Below are positions 27,374 to 35,987 of a stretch of 64,000 nucleotides of DNA, in pieces (position 1 is the first letter of the stretch; every line of letters begins with the position of its first letter). The notes beneath the pieces are model-generated. The model made no database searches. It had not been told where the DNA came from and saw only the letters and a list, made by a program, of their open reading frames with translations. The stretch is from NCBI GenBank assembly GCA_947461435.1, contig CANHLE010000006.1, forward strand, positions 1-64,000, given 5' to 3'. The position numbers and the translations under genes were made by a program. The stretch comes from Paracoccaceae bacterium. GTDB taxonomy: Bacteria; Pseudomonadota; Alphaproteobacteria; Rhodobacterales; Rhodobacteraceae.

Positions 27374-27444
27374 GGCTGTCTCCTTCTGTCGCGGCGCATC
27401 ACGCGCCAATGAAAACCTATGCCACCCCGAAGGATAGCGGCGAA

Positions 27445-27519
27445 TGGTGGGCGGTACTGGGATCGAACCAGTGGCCACTACGATGTCAACGTAGTGCTCT
27501 ACCGCTGAGCTAACCGCCC
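27445..27519 (-). tRNA. tRNA-Val (anticodon GAC)
   Basis: The minus strand reads GGGCGGTTAGCTCAGCGG at the 5' end. The anticodon stem-loop is CTACG-TTGACAT-CGTAG, so the anticodon is GAC (Val). The T arm CTGGTTCGATCCCAG and acceptor 3' strand ACCGCCC follow, then discriminator A and an encoded CCA. All four arms pair. Confidence 0.96.
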
Positions 27520-27671
27520 ACGCTGCCGTTTGGTCCCGCACGCCCCAAATAAAAGGACGCGGGCGGAACCGCGTCGGTCTGGGGGGCTATACTCAGAACA
27601 GATGGCGCTTTCAAGGGGTTTCAGCGCAAAGGCTTTTGCATCTATACTGTTTGCAACAAGGGAAGGATCCG

Positions 27672-28535
27672 ATGGAGCAGATGAGCTATCGCCTGTTGCG
27701 CCCCAAGGTGCAATCCACATCTGTGATCTTCGCGTCGCCGCATTCAGGGCGGGCCTATTCCCCTGCATTTCTTGAACAAACCGTGCTTGACGCTTTGGTT
27801 TTACGGTCATCTGAAGATGCGTTTGTCGATGAACTTTTCAGTACAGCCCCCGGTATCGGCGCCCCTTTCTTGGTGGCGGATGTGCCCCGCGCCTATCTGG
27901 ATCTGAACCGCGCCCCGGACGAGCTTGACCCTGCGTTGATTGAGGGTATCCAGCGGGCGCCGCACAATCCGCGTGTGTCATCAGGAATCGGCGTGATTCC
28001 CCGCGTTGTCGCAGGGGGGCGGCAGATTTATCGCGGCAAGATGCCGCTTTGTGTCGCCGAAGACCGGCTGCGGGCGCATTGGTATCCCTATCACAACGCT
28101 TTGCGCGATTTGATGGATCATACCGCCACCCTGTTCGGAGAGGCAATTTTGGTTGATTGCCATTCCATGCCGCACGAAGCCATCGAAAGCCATACCCGTC
28201 CCGGCATGCCCCGCCCCGAAGTGGTTTTGGGCGATCGCTTTGGGGCGGCAAGCGGCGGCCACGTGGTGGACGCAATTGAGACTGCCTTTCGAAGTGCCGG
28301 GCTTCGTGTTGCACGTAATGCCCCTTTTGCCGGGGCCTTCATCGCCCAAAGCTACGGGCGCCCCTCCTCGCGGCGGCATGTCGTACAGGTCGAAATCGAC
28401 CGAGGGCTTTACATGGATGAACTGCGTGTCACGCGGGGCCGAAACTTTGAGTCGTTTCGAAATGTCATCACAACGGTTCTGGCCCAGATCGCCGATGTCG
28501 GCCGACCGGGGGGTGTGGCCCTCGCGGCAGAGTAG
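27672..28535 (+). CDS. N-formylglutamate amidohydrolase family protein
   Basis: 287 residues. Family blocks seen: IFASPHSGRAY near the N-terminus, SSEDAFVDELF, PRAYLDLNRAPDELDP, VDCHSMPHEA and YGRPSSRRHVVQVEIDRGLYMDE. The family includes HutG-type formylglutamate deformylase of histidine degradation, but no other hut gene is near, so the substrate is uncertain. The ATG has GGAAGGAT three bases upstream. It converges on dinB with a two-base gap. Confidence 0.85.
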   Translation: MEQMSYRLLRPKVQSTSVIFASPHSGRAYSPAFLEQTVLDALVLRSSEDAFVDELFSTAPGIGAPFLVADVPRAYLDLNRAPDELDPALIEGIQRAPHNPRVSSGIGVIPRVVAGGRQIYRGKMPLCVAEDRLRAHWYPYHNALRDLMDHTATLFGEAILVDCHSMPHEAIESHTRPGMPRPEVVLGDRFGAASGGHVVDAIETAFRSAGLRVARNAPFAGAFIAQSYGRPSSRRHVVQVEIDRGLYMDELRVTRGRNFESFRNVITTVLAQIADVGRPGGVALAAE

Positions 28536-28537
28536 GC

Positions 28538-29794
28538 TTAGCTTTTCAGCGCGCGCCCCTTGATGATCGCATCCTTGCCGAACTTTTCCCGGATCGCGTC
28601 GGCCGCCCGTTCAGCCGCCGCCCGTTTTGTGGCCTGCGGATCCAGAAGATCGCCCGACACGTCCGCCTGATCGTCGCCGACAAGGTCGGAAATTCCGACG
28701 CCAATCAGACGGTAGGGCCCTTTGTCTGCCGATTGGCCGAGCAGATCGGCAGCGGCGCGGTAAATGCGATCGGTCAACTGGGTAGGATCTGACAGGGACT
28801 GGCGGCGGGTCAAAAGTTGAAAATCGCCGCGCTTCAATTTCAACGTGACGGTACGCCCGGAAAGTTGCCTGGCCTTCGCGCGGTCGGCAACCTGTTCACT
28901 CAGGCGCCAGATGTGCCCGTCCAGAAGATCCGGATCGCTAGTGTCTTCAAAGAAGGTCGTCTCTTTAGAGATGGACTTCAGTTTTTCATCGCGGTTCACA
29001 CGGCGGTGGTCTTGCCCCTGTGCGAGGGAAAACAATCTCTCGCCCATCTGGCCGAAGCGGGCGATCAAGTCGGTCTTATCCCAGCGGAGCAGGTCCGCGA
29101 TGGTGCGGATCCCGGCCCTGTCGAGGGCGGCTTGGGTGGCGGTTCCGACGCCCCACAGGATGCGGACAGGTTTGGGGCGCAGGAACGCGGCGGTTTCCTC
29201 GCGGCCCACCACGGAGAAGCCGCGGGGTTTATCAAGGTCGGAGGCGATCTTGGCGAGGAACTTGTTGTGCGACAGGCCGACCGATCCGGTCAGGCCCAGT
29301 TCGGTTTCCATGTCTTTCGTCAGCTTGGCCAGCATGACGGCCGGGGCGGCGCCGTGGAGGCGGGCGGTGCCGGTGAGATCCAGGAACGCCTCGTCAAGCG
29401 AGAGGGGTTCGATGGCGGGGGTGAGGCTTTCCATCATGGATCGGATCGCCCGCGAAGCCTCGGCATAGGCGGGCATTCGGGGTTTGACCACCACAGCCTC
29501 GGGGCAGAGTTTGAGGGCCTGAAACATCGGCATGGCGGAGCGGACGCCCTTGATGCGGGCGAGGTAGCAGCAGGTGGAGACGACGCCCCGGGTGCCGCCC
29601 CCGACGATGAGGGGGTGGTCGCGCAGGGCGGGGTTGTCGCGTTTTTCAACGGAGGCGTAGAAGGCGTCGCAATCCATGTGGGCGATGGAAAGCTGGGTGA
29701 GTTCGGGGTGGGCGAGGACACGGGGGGACCGGCAGGCGGGACAGCGGGGCCCGGCCTGAAATTGAGTGAGGCAATCGCGGCACAGGGCGGGCAT
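28538..29794 (-). CDS. dinB: Y-family DNA polymerase (DinB/Pol IV) with N-terminal zinc-ribbon-like segment
   Basis: 418 residues. Before the polymerase body there are about 35 residues with CRDCLTQFQAGPRCPACRS, a CxxC-x8-CxxC ribbon as often seen in Rhodobacterales Pol IV. The catalytic blocks are intact: AHMDCDAFYASVEKRDNP and LSLDEAFLDLTG, then GLSHNKFLAKIASDLDKP and the HhH region WGVGTATQAALDRAGI. It copies damaged templates. I start at the ATG before PALCRDC; the frame is open 24 codons further upstream. Confidence 0.92.
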   Translation of the reverse strand: MPALCRDCLTQFQAGPRCPACRSPRVLAHPELTQLSIAHMDCDAFYASVEKRDNPALRDHPLIVGGGTRGVVSTCCYLARIKGVRSAMPMFQALKLCPEAVVVKPRMPAYAEASRAIRSMMESLTPAIEPLSLDEAFLDLTGTARLHGAAPAVMLAKLTKDMETELGLTGSVGLSHNKFLAKIASDLDKPRGFSVVGREETAAFLRPKPVRILWGVGTATQAALDRAGIRTIADLLRWDKTDLIARFGQMGERLFSLAQGQDHRRVNRDEKLKSISKETTFFEDTSDPDLLDGHIWRLSEQVADRAKARQLSGRTVTLKLKRGDFQLLTRRQSLSDPTQLTDRIYRAAADLLGQSADKGPYRLIGVGISDLVGDDQADVSGDLLDPQATKRAAAERAADAIREKFGKDAIIKGRALKS

Positions 29795-29941
29795 AATTTG
29801 AGGAGGGTAGCAGGGGGGGCCGGTGCTGTCCAGATCTGGACGTTTTGGAAAGATATGGGATTTCAAGAGGTTGGTTTTTGAAAATTAGGGGTTTGTTAGG
29901 GATTCTGTCCGCTGCGTATTATTCATGCATCCAAGTATTTG

Positions 29942-31489
29942 TCAGTATTCAAAGATGCTGTCCCAGCCTCCGTAGGCGCCGTAACTCGGAGGCTGTACCC
30001 TTTCGAGTCCGAAGGTGAAATAGTGTTTCCTTGCCGCCCGCCAACCACGGACCAAACTGGGAACTCGGGCGTTTGGCGGCGCGCCACCTTGCCAAGCCAA
30101 TGGACTTAGCCAACTTCCGATCGCAAGGTCGCGATTCGACGGAGTTGGGCAGGATGCTCCGTACTTTGACTGAAGAATCCTATTTCGCTCGACCATCGTC
30201 CGTCTTATGGTCGAAAGTATCCATCCATCAATTTCTTTTAATGGCTTCGGGTCATCTAAAAGGCAATAGAATCCCATAAGGCCGCGCATCTTAGGGAGCT
30301 TCCTTCCGTTTGTTACAAAGGCCTCCAGATTCTCCTCTGAAAGTCCCCCATAGAGGCCACGCTTCATTTCAAATATGAGTCCGAGCAAATCCCAGTCATA
30401 GGGCCCTGGGCTATAACCTACCCTGTCTTTATTGAAACCTACGGTCAAATAGTGGATAAGATAAAGGTTTATCAGCCGCGAAATCTTCTGCTTAATTTTA
30501 GTTTTTGTCTTTTCTGGGAGTGTTAATCCATCACCATCAAACCGATATCCAAGGTAGTCAAAATGTGGGTAAGTTCTCAGTTCTTGATTTTTTGGGGAGA
30601 TTATCGCTATTCCAAGTGATTTTTTCGAATTTAGCACTAAACCACTTATTCTACAATGTTGGCGAAAACAGCTTTCCAAGTATTGGGCATCTTCATAGGT
30701 CGTACACAACGCAACCACGTCGTCAGCATATCGAACAAATTTGCCAGCTGCTGCTGACAATTTGCTATCAAGGTCGTGGTTTGCCAAATTAGCAAGTAGC
30801 AATGAAACAGAAGATCCTTGGGGAGTGCCGTTGGCTCTGCGTTTGAACACTCCACGACTATAGTCAGAGTGTTTGGCGTACCGATGGTGAAGAAAACGCT
30901 CAAAAACGTGCTTTTCACTCGGTGTTAGACTTACTTGGCGCTCATCGTCTATCTTTTTCTTAAGATACCAAGATGGGATGCTATCGAAATAACGTTCGAA
31001 GTCAATTTGAACTGCAAAAAGCTTGCCGTCATGGTCGTAATCTTTCAACGCTAGGATCGCATCGAATACATTCTTTTCCGGGTGGTAGGCAAAAGACGAG
31101 GGAGACAATCTTTTTAGGTTCCGGTCGCGCGTCCGCCGAAGAACGACATTTGCAAGAGCGGCGTCGGGGATCGAAAACGCCATTATTTCCCTAGAACCGC
31201 CCCCAGGTTTAGGAATGTCGTATTTCACAGCGGGGGCAGGCTCATAAGTCTTACTTAGAACCTTGAACCAAATCGTTTTCGCTAGGAAGTTTGCGTGTCT
31301 AGAGCAGTATTTTGGGTCAAAATGCTTTGTTACAGGTAAATGTGATCGTGTGCTACCTGTCGCAGCAGCGACACCTGTTCGCTTTAGAAATCTATTCTTG
31401 TAATCTTCCTCAGTCTTCTGGCTTTGCTCAATTTTCTTGAAAGCACGCAAACAAAGAATTTTAATTTCCGCTTTCAACGCATTTTGCAT
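29942..31489 (-). CDS. Reverse transcriptase of uncertain (DRT/UG-like) class
   Basis: 515 residues. The RT core is intact. Motif 1-like IPKPGGGSREIMAF is at about 92-105, motif A VQIDFERYFDSIP at 160-172 and motif B GTPQGSSVSLLLANL at 221-235. Catalytic YADD is at 254-257, and LNSKKS then FDYLGYRF (310-317) close the palm. The last 190 residues are helical and basic with no domain I recognise: no maturase/HNH (group II intron), no VTG retron signature, no nitrilase. Base composition is clearly richer in A/T than the flanks, and codon use differs, so transfer is likely. A structured RNA candidate begins 22 bases upstream. A defence RT (DRT/UG type) is the best guess. Confidence 0.85.
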   Translation of the reverse strand: MQNALKAEIKILCLRAFKKIEQSQKTEEDYKNRFLKRTGVAAATGSTRSHLPVTKHFDPKYCSRHANFLAKTIWFKVLSKTYEPAPAVKYDIPKPGGGSREIMAFSIPDAALANVVLRRTRDRNLKRLSPSSFAYHPEKNVFDAILALKDYDHDGKLFAVQIDFERYFDSIPSWYLKKKIDDERQVSLTPSEKHVFERFLHHRYAKHSDYSRGVFKRRANGTPQGSSVSLLLANLANHDLDSKLSAAAGKFVRYADDVVALCTTYEDAQYLESCFRQHCRISGLVLNSKKSLGIAIISPKNQELRTYPHFDYLGYRFDGDGLTLPEKTKTKIKQKISRLINLYLIHYLTVGFNKDRVGYSPGPYDWDLLGLIFEMKRGLYGGLSEENLEAFVTNGRKLPKMRGLMGFYCLLDDPKPLKEIDGWILSTIRRTMVERNRILQSKYGASCPTPSNRDLAIGSWLSPLAWQGGAPPNARVPSLVRGWRAARKHYFTFGLERVQPPSYGAYGGWDSIFEY

Positions 31490-31511
31490 TTAACCTGACC
31501 AAAACAAGGGC

Positions 31512-31629
31512 GGCGAGCGGAGCGCTAAGTAAGGGTGTCCGATGGACCAGCCTTGTCCATCGTCATACTTGTCTTTTGAACAACTATGCCGTCAGCACCA
31601 TGAGCGCTGGGTACTTTGCTCCGCCCGCC
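31512..31629 (-). ncRNA. Candidate structured RNA next to the reverse transcriptase
   Basis: On the RT sense strand a 12-bp outer stem closes the element: GGCGGGCGGAGC (31629-31618) with GCTCCGCTCGCC (31523-31512), where the only non-Watson-Crick pair is a G-U that exists on this strand only. Inside are AAGTA/TACTT (31616-31612 with 31531-31527), hairpin CAGCGC-TCATG-GTGCTG (31609-31593), a small TTGT(t)C-AAAA-GACAA stem, and CGATGGAC-N7-GTCCATCG (31562-31540). The fold ends 22 bases before the RT ATG. The rest of the 281-base gap (to 31770) is AT-rich, with a C9 run near 31761, and holds nothing else I recognise. Structure was drawn by eye. Confidence 0.55.
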
Positions 31630-31770
31630 TCGGCTACTACGCCAGTGAACTAGAAATATGTTCTATCAACTTAAAGGTCAATGCCTCAAGTTTATTCAAT
31701 TAAAAATGTAATTCAGTCGCCAGACTCCGATTGGTGTCATTTTTGGGAACAAGCGACTACACCCCCCCCC

Positions 31771-32637
31771 TCACTGCCCAAACCACCGCTCCACATAGTC
31801 CATTACATCATCCATCAGCCCCTTTTTCTTCGCTTCCGGCCCTGAAAACCGCAGGGCCCAGCCTTGGGGGGTTTGCTCTCGCCTTAGGATCAGGCCTTGG
31901 GGCAGGTGCAGCAGGCGGCGGGGGCGGGCGGGGGTGAAGTAGGTGGCGGGGATTTCGTCTTCGTCGCTGCGGCCCGATTCGATCAGGGTGGGCAAAAGCG
32001 CCTCCCACTGGGTGGGCAGGGATTTGCCGCGCACCTCGGTCAGGATGTGCTGAATCAGGTCAACAAAGCCGCCGCGCAGGGCGGAGGCGAGGCGGAGCAG
32101 GCGGTTTTCGCTGAGGGTTTCGGGGGCGGTGAGCAGGCCGTCAAGCTCCTCTACCACCAAGGCGCAGGCGCGCAGGCGGGCGCGTTTCTGGCGCGAGGCG
32201 GTGGGGTGCAGCGCCTCGACCGCGGCGTCGAGGGTGGGGAAGTGGGATTGGCGCACGACCTCGACCAGAATGCGGCCGCGGTCCCAAGGGGAGGGGGCGC
32301 AGCGGATCTCGTTTTCGGCGACCATCTCGGCCAAGGCGGCGGGAAGGGAGGCGGGGGTGCGGATGATGGCGGGGATGGTGGCGAAATCGCCGTTCTGGCG
32401 GGCGTCGCGCAGGGCGGTGACGGCGGTGAGGCGGCGCAGGCCCGAGATGAGGGCATAGCGGTGGGGGGCTGGCCCCTCGGGCGGATCGGCCATTTCGAAG
32501 ACCTCGATCGGCAGGCGCAGGCCGGACAGGGCGATGGAGGTTTGCAGTTCCATCAGGGCGGCCTTGTCGATGGTGCTGCGGTCGCGCGGCAGGGCGTGGG
32601 GCGAGATGGCGTCAATCGGAAGGGGGGTGATGTGCAT
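31771..32637 (-). CDS. ParB-like nuclease-domain protein, chromosomal (copy 2)
   Basis: 288 residues, same architecture as the gene at 17349-18206: DKAALMELQTSIALSGLRLPIEVFE, the box YALISGLRRLTAVTAL, VAENEIRCAPSPWDRGR, a helical middle with LASALRGGFVDLIQHIL, and the shared C-terminus GWALRFSGPEAKKKG with MDDVMDYVERWFGQ. The start is the ATG before HITPLPID. The two copies differ widely in sequence, so the duplication is old. No parA nearby. It lies just upstream of the RT gene on the same strand. Confidence 0.75.
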   Translation of the reverse strand: MHITPLPIDAISPHALPRDRSTIDKAALMELQTSIALSGLRLPIEVFEMADPPEGPAPHRYALISGLRRLTAVTALRDARQNGDFATIPAIIRTPASLPAALAEMVAENEIRCAPSPWDRGRILVEVVRQSHFPTLDAAVEALHPTASRQKRARLRACALVVEELDGLLTAPETLSENRLLRLASALRGGFVDLIQHILTEVRGKSLPTQWEALLPTLIESGRSDEDEIPATYFTPARPRRLLHLPQGLILRREQTPQGWALRFSGPEAKKKGLMDDVMDYVERWFGQ

Positions 32638-32756
32638 GGGCAAGCTCCGCCAAGGGGGGACAGGGTGGCGGGGGAAGGTGAAGGAAGCCTTGGGCTTGCG
32701 CGCGGTGGGGCGAGGGGCCATGTTGGCGGCAGGGTTTTTTCACGGGAGAGTTTGTG

Positions 32757-33635
32757 ATGCCGGGCGAATTTTTGGGCGGAAATGCGGTGTTTCTGGCAAT
32801 TGCCGCCTTTTTGATCTTATGCATTTTTCTGGGCGTGCGGATTGTGCCGCAGTCCGAGAAATTCGTGGTGGAACGGTTCGGGCGGTTGCGGTCGGTTCTG
32901 GGGCCGGGGATCAATTTTGTCGTGCCGTTTCTGGACCGGGTGCCGCACAAGATTTCGGTGCTGGAGCGGCAGTTGCCGAACGCGCATCAGGATGCGATCA
33001 CGGCGGACAACGTGCTGGTGAAGGTGGAGACGAGTGTGTTTTATCGCATCACCGAGCCGGAAAAGACGGTGTACCGGATCCGCGATGTCGATGCGGCGAT
33101 TGCGACGACGGTGGCGGGGATTGTGCGCAGTGAGATTGGCAAGCTGGAGCTGGATCAGGTGCAATCGAACCGGACCGAACTGATCGCCAAGGTGCGCGAA
33201 CAGGTGGCGGTGATGGTGGAGGACTGGGGCATCGAGGTGACGCGCGCCGAGCTGCTGGATGTCAGCCTGGACGAGCAGACGCGGATGGCGATGTTGCAGC
33301 AGCTGAATGCCGAGCGGGCACGCCGGGCGCAGGTGACCGAGGCAGAGGGGTTGAAGCGGGCGGTGGAGCTTTCGGCGGATGCCGAGCTATATGCGGCCGA
33401 GCAGCAGGCCAAGGCCAAGAAGATTACGGCCGATGCCGAGGCCTATGCCACAACCGCAATTGCGGCGGCCATTCAAGCCAGCGGCATTGAGGCGGTGCAG
33501 TACCAACTTGCGCTGAAGCAGGTGGAGGCGCTGACAATGGTGGGCAAGGGCGACGGCAAGCAGATGATTTTGGTGCCAACGCAGGCATTGGAGGCCTTTG
33601 GGGATGCGTTCAAGATGTTGAAAGGGCGCGCATGA
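32757..33635 (+). CDS. SPFH/Band-7 (stomatin-like, QmcA type) membrane protein
   Basis: 292 residues. One N-terminal membrane segment (about 8-27) is followed by the Band-7 domain (IVPQSEKFVVERFGRLRSVL, RVPHKISVLERQL, DNVLVKVETSVFYRI). A long Ala/Glu-rich coiled coil (RARRAQVTEAEGLKRAVELS) comes next. Members form large rings that organise membrane microdomains and protease complexes. It starts at ATG 32757 (GGGAG eight bases upstream) and overlaps the NfeD-like gene (ATGA). Confidence 0.9.
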   Translation: MPGEFLGGNAVFLAIAAFLILCIFLGVRIVPQSEKFVVERFGRLRSVLGPGINFVVPFLDRVPHKISVLERQLPNAHQDAITADNVLVKVETSVFYRITEPEKTVYRIRDVDAAIATTVAGIVRSEIGKLELDQVQSNRTELIAKVREQVAVMVEDWGIEVTRAELLDVSLDEQTRMAMLQQLNAERARRAQVTEAEGLKRAVELSADAELYAAEQQAKAKKITADAEAYATTAIAAAIQASGIEAVQYQLALKQVEALTMVGKGDGKQMILVPTQALEAFGDAFKMLKGRA

Positions 33636-33901
33636 TGTTGAATGTCTGGTGGGTCTGGATCGTGGTCGGCTTTGCGCTGGGGGTGTTGGAGGTGATCGTG
33701 CCGGGCTTCATCTTTTTAGGGTTTGCCATCGGTGCCGTGATCACGGGCGCATTGATTGGCTTTGGGATCTTGGCCGGGGGGCCTGCCGCCCTTTTGCTGG
33801 TCTTCGCGGTGCTGTCGGTGGCGTCGTGGTTCATGCTGCGCCGGGCGGTGGGCGTGCGCGAGGGGCAGGTGAAGATCTGGCACAAGGATATCAATGATTG
33901 A
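33632..33901 (+). CDS. Short NfeD-like membrane protein
   Basis: 89 residues. Two or three hydrophobic segments (VWWVWIVVGFALGVLEVIVP, FIFLGFAIGAVITGALIGF, ALLLVFAVLSVASW) end in a short cytoplasmic tail. This is the NfeD1b-type partner normally encoded behind a stomatin-like gene. The usual OB-fold tail is short or missing. The start overlaps the upstream stop. Confidence 0.8.
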   Translation: MMLNVWWVWIVVGFALGVLEVIVPGFIFLGFAIGAVITGALIGFGILAGGPAALLLVFAVLSVASWFMLRRAVGVREGQVKIWHKDIND

Positions 33902-34359
33902 GGGCGCAGGCCCTGCGGCCCGTGACCCATAGTCAAACCCAAGAAGGGCTGTCCTTTGTCGGGGCCAAGGCGGCCTTTGTGTGTGACGGGGCGATCCTGA
34001 CCTATCTGCGCGATGACACGCCGGGGCTGCGTTTTGCCAATTGGTGGGATTTGCCGGGCGGCGGGCGCGAGGGAGCCGAAAGCCCCAAGGACTGTCTTTT
34101 GCGCGAGATGGAAGAGGAATTCGGGCTGAGCTTGCCGGCCGAGGCGCTGATCTGGGAGAAGGCATTTCCCGGAATGCTGAACCACCGAACAACTGCGTGG
34201 TTCTTTGGCGGGTTTTTGAGCCTGGCCCAGATCGCCGCCATCAGATTTGGCGACGAGGGGCAAAGGTGGGAGATGATGCCGCTGGCCGCCTTTCGCGCCC
34301 ATCCGCGCGTGATTCCCGCGATGCGGGCACGGGCAGAGGCATTTTTGGCCCGGCTTTAG
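33898..34359 (+). CDS. NUDIX hydrolase
   Basis: 153 residues. The Nudix box fits Gx5Ex7REUxEExGU exactly: GREGAESPKDC then LLREMEEEFGL. NUDIX proteins hydrolyse nucleoside diphosphates linked to another group; the substrate is unknown. The longest start is TTG overlapping the NfeD-like stop (TTGA); a GTG eight codons later is an alternative. Confidence 0.82.
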   Translation: MRAQALRPVTHSQTQEGLSFVGAKAAFVCDGAILTYLRDDTPGLRFANWWDLPGGGREGAESPKDCLLREMEEEFGLSLPAEALIWEKAFPGMLNHRTTAWFFGGFLSLAQIAAIRFGDEGQRWEMMPLAAFRAHPRVIPAMRARAEAFLARL

Positions 34360-34374
34360 GCCGCTTTGCCCGCA

Positions 34375-35115
34375 TCAACCGCGCCAGCGTTTCAGCGCGG
34401 ATGCCACAGGTTCATCGATCTTTCCTTTGGCCAGCCATGCGATGGAAAAGGCCAGAATGGCGATGGATTCCCAGATGAACAGAAAATGCGGGCCATAGGC
34501 GGTGGCATCGCGCGTGATCGCATAAGGCACCATGCGGGCGATGGCGACGGCCATGGTTGCGGCGCACAGATAGTAGACGAGCTTTCTTTTGGTCATGCCC
34601 TGTTCACCCCGAGGGAAAAAGACGGCGCTGAAGATGAAGATGCACAAGAAGAACAGGGCGGCCGACAGGTAATGGGCCGCGTTGGGATGGCTGACGGCCC
34701 CGTAGAACACCGTCAGCGTGTCGCCTGCGATCGGGTCTGCAAGGCTGCTGGGCGGAATGAGGCCGGGGCGATGGACGGGAAACAGGGCGACGCCAATGGC
34801 GAATACCCCGGCAAGCGTGGCAAAGGTTCGGTCTGTGAACAGGCGTTGCCATAGGGTGGGGGCTGCGCGATCTTCGGGAAAGCCGTTGTAACAAAACAAG
34901 AAGACGCCCACCGCGCAGAGCGTGCCCACCAGAACGCCGCCCATCTTTGTGTAGTAAAAATCAGAAATCGAGGCTTCGAGCGCCCGCCCCTCGGCCCAGG
35001 TGAAGACAAGCAAGGACAGCGGAAGCGCCAAACCCAAAAGGCCCAAGAGGCGCTGCAACATGCGGTAAGAGATCACCAGTTGATTTCGTTCCTTGGCGCG
35101 GCTGTGAGGGGGCAT
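34375..35115 (-). CDS. Multi-pass membrane protein of unknown function
   Basis: 246 residues with about six hydrophobic segments (LLGLLGLALPLSLLVFTW, GVLVGTLCAVGVFLFCYNGF, TFATLAGVFAIGVALFP, YLSAALFFLCIFIFSAVFF, LVYYLCAATMAVAIARMV, FIWESIAILAFSIAWL). The first loop has EASISDFYYTKMGG, which resembles DUF998-like proteins. No enzymatic motif is seen. I start at MPPHSRAKERNQ; upstream codons are Pro/Gly-rich and unlikely coding. Confidence 0.65.
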   Translation of the reverse strand: MPPHSRAKERNQLVISYRMLQRLLGLLGLALPLSLLVFTWAEGRALEASISDFYYTKMGGVLVGTLCAVGVFLFCYNGFPEDRAAPTLWQRLFTDRTFATLAGVFAIGVALFPVHRPGLIPPSSLADPIAGDTLTVFYGAVSHPNAAHYLSAALFFLCIFIFSAVFFPRGEQGMTKRKLVYYLCAATMAVAIARMVPYAITRDATAYGPHFLFIWESIAILAFSIAWLAKGKIDEPVASALKRWRG

Positions 35116-35216
35116 GGCTGTTTCCTGTGCGGGTGGACAAAGGGTGCCAAGGCCCGGCCCGCGGGGCAAGGGGCGCAGGGCAGGCTTCACGCTGGATTAA
35201 CGGTTCAAAAGGGCGG

Positions 35217-35912
35217 TCAGCCCGCCAGTTCGGCCAGAATGGCGCGGGCGGCGGCGGCAGGGTTGGAAGATTGCCAGATCGGGCGGCCGACCACGATATG
35301 ATCAACCCCATCCGCAACGGCCTGAGCGGGGGTGGCCACGCGTTTTTGATCCCCCGAGGCCGCGCCTGCCGGGCGGATGCCGGGGGTGACGATCAAACGG
35401 CCCTTGGCCTGCGGCAAGGCGCGGATCATCGCCGCCTCTTGCGGAGAGGCGATGACCCCATCTGCGCCTGCTTCAAGCGCCCGGACCGCGCGTTCCAGCG
35501 TGATGTCATGAATATCGCCGGGCTTGATCAAATTGGCATCCAGATCGGCGCGGTCAAGGCTGGTGAGGATGGTGACGGCCAGAATTTGCGTGGGCTTGCC
35601 GGCCGCGCCTTCTTTGGCCGCGCGCACGACCTGCGGATCGCCGTGCACCGTCAGAAAATCAAATTCATACTGGGCAAGGCCGCGCACGGCGGCTTCGACC
35701 GTCGCGCCGATATCGAAAAGCTTCATGTCCAGAAAGACGCGTTTGCCGCGTTCTGATTTCAGATCATTGGCCAGGGCAAGGCCGCCGCCGGTCAGCATGC
35801 CAAGGCCGATCTTGTAGAACGACACGGCATCGCCCAGCCGGTCGACAAGGGCCATGCCATCCAGCAGATTTGGCACATCAAGGGCAACGATCAGGCGGTC
35901 ATCTGCGGGCAT
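35217..35912 (-). CDS. pyrF: Orotidine 5'-phosphate decarboxylase
   Basis: 231 residues. It makes UMP from OMP. Seen: DDRLIVALDVPN at the N-terminus, the catalytic FLDMKLFDIGATVEAA (Asp-x-Lys-x-x-Asp type, here DMKLFDI), VIASPQEAAMIR and IVTPGIRPAG with VVGRPIWQ for the phosphate. Group I family. Divergent from cutC. Confidence 0.96.
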   Translation of the reverse strand: MPADDRLIVALDVPNLLDGMALVDRLGDAVSFYKIGLGMLTGGGLALANDLKSERGKRVFLDMKLFDIGATVEAAVRGLAQYEFDFLTVHGDPQVVRAAKEGAAGKPTQILAVTILTSLDRADLDANLIKPGDIHDITLERAVRALEAGADGVIASPQEAAMIRALPQAKGRLIVTPGIRPAGAASGDQKRVATPAQAVADGVDHIVVGRPIWQSSNPAAAARAILAELAG

Positions 35913-35987
35913 GGCACTCTCCGGCGTTTGGCGCGGTTTGACGGGGCGGGGCCGGGGTGTCAAGTCTTGGGCAAAGCGGAGGGCGGG

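Noticed and set aside
29942..31629. Group II intron or classical retron
   Set aside because: No maturase/HNH domain or intron domain V, and no VTG retron RT signature; the enclosed RNA is shorter than usual msr-msd. Kept as an unclassified RT-RNA pair instead.
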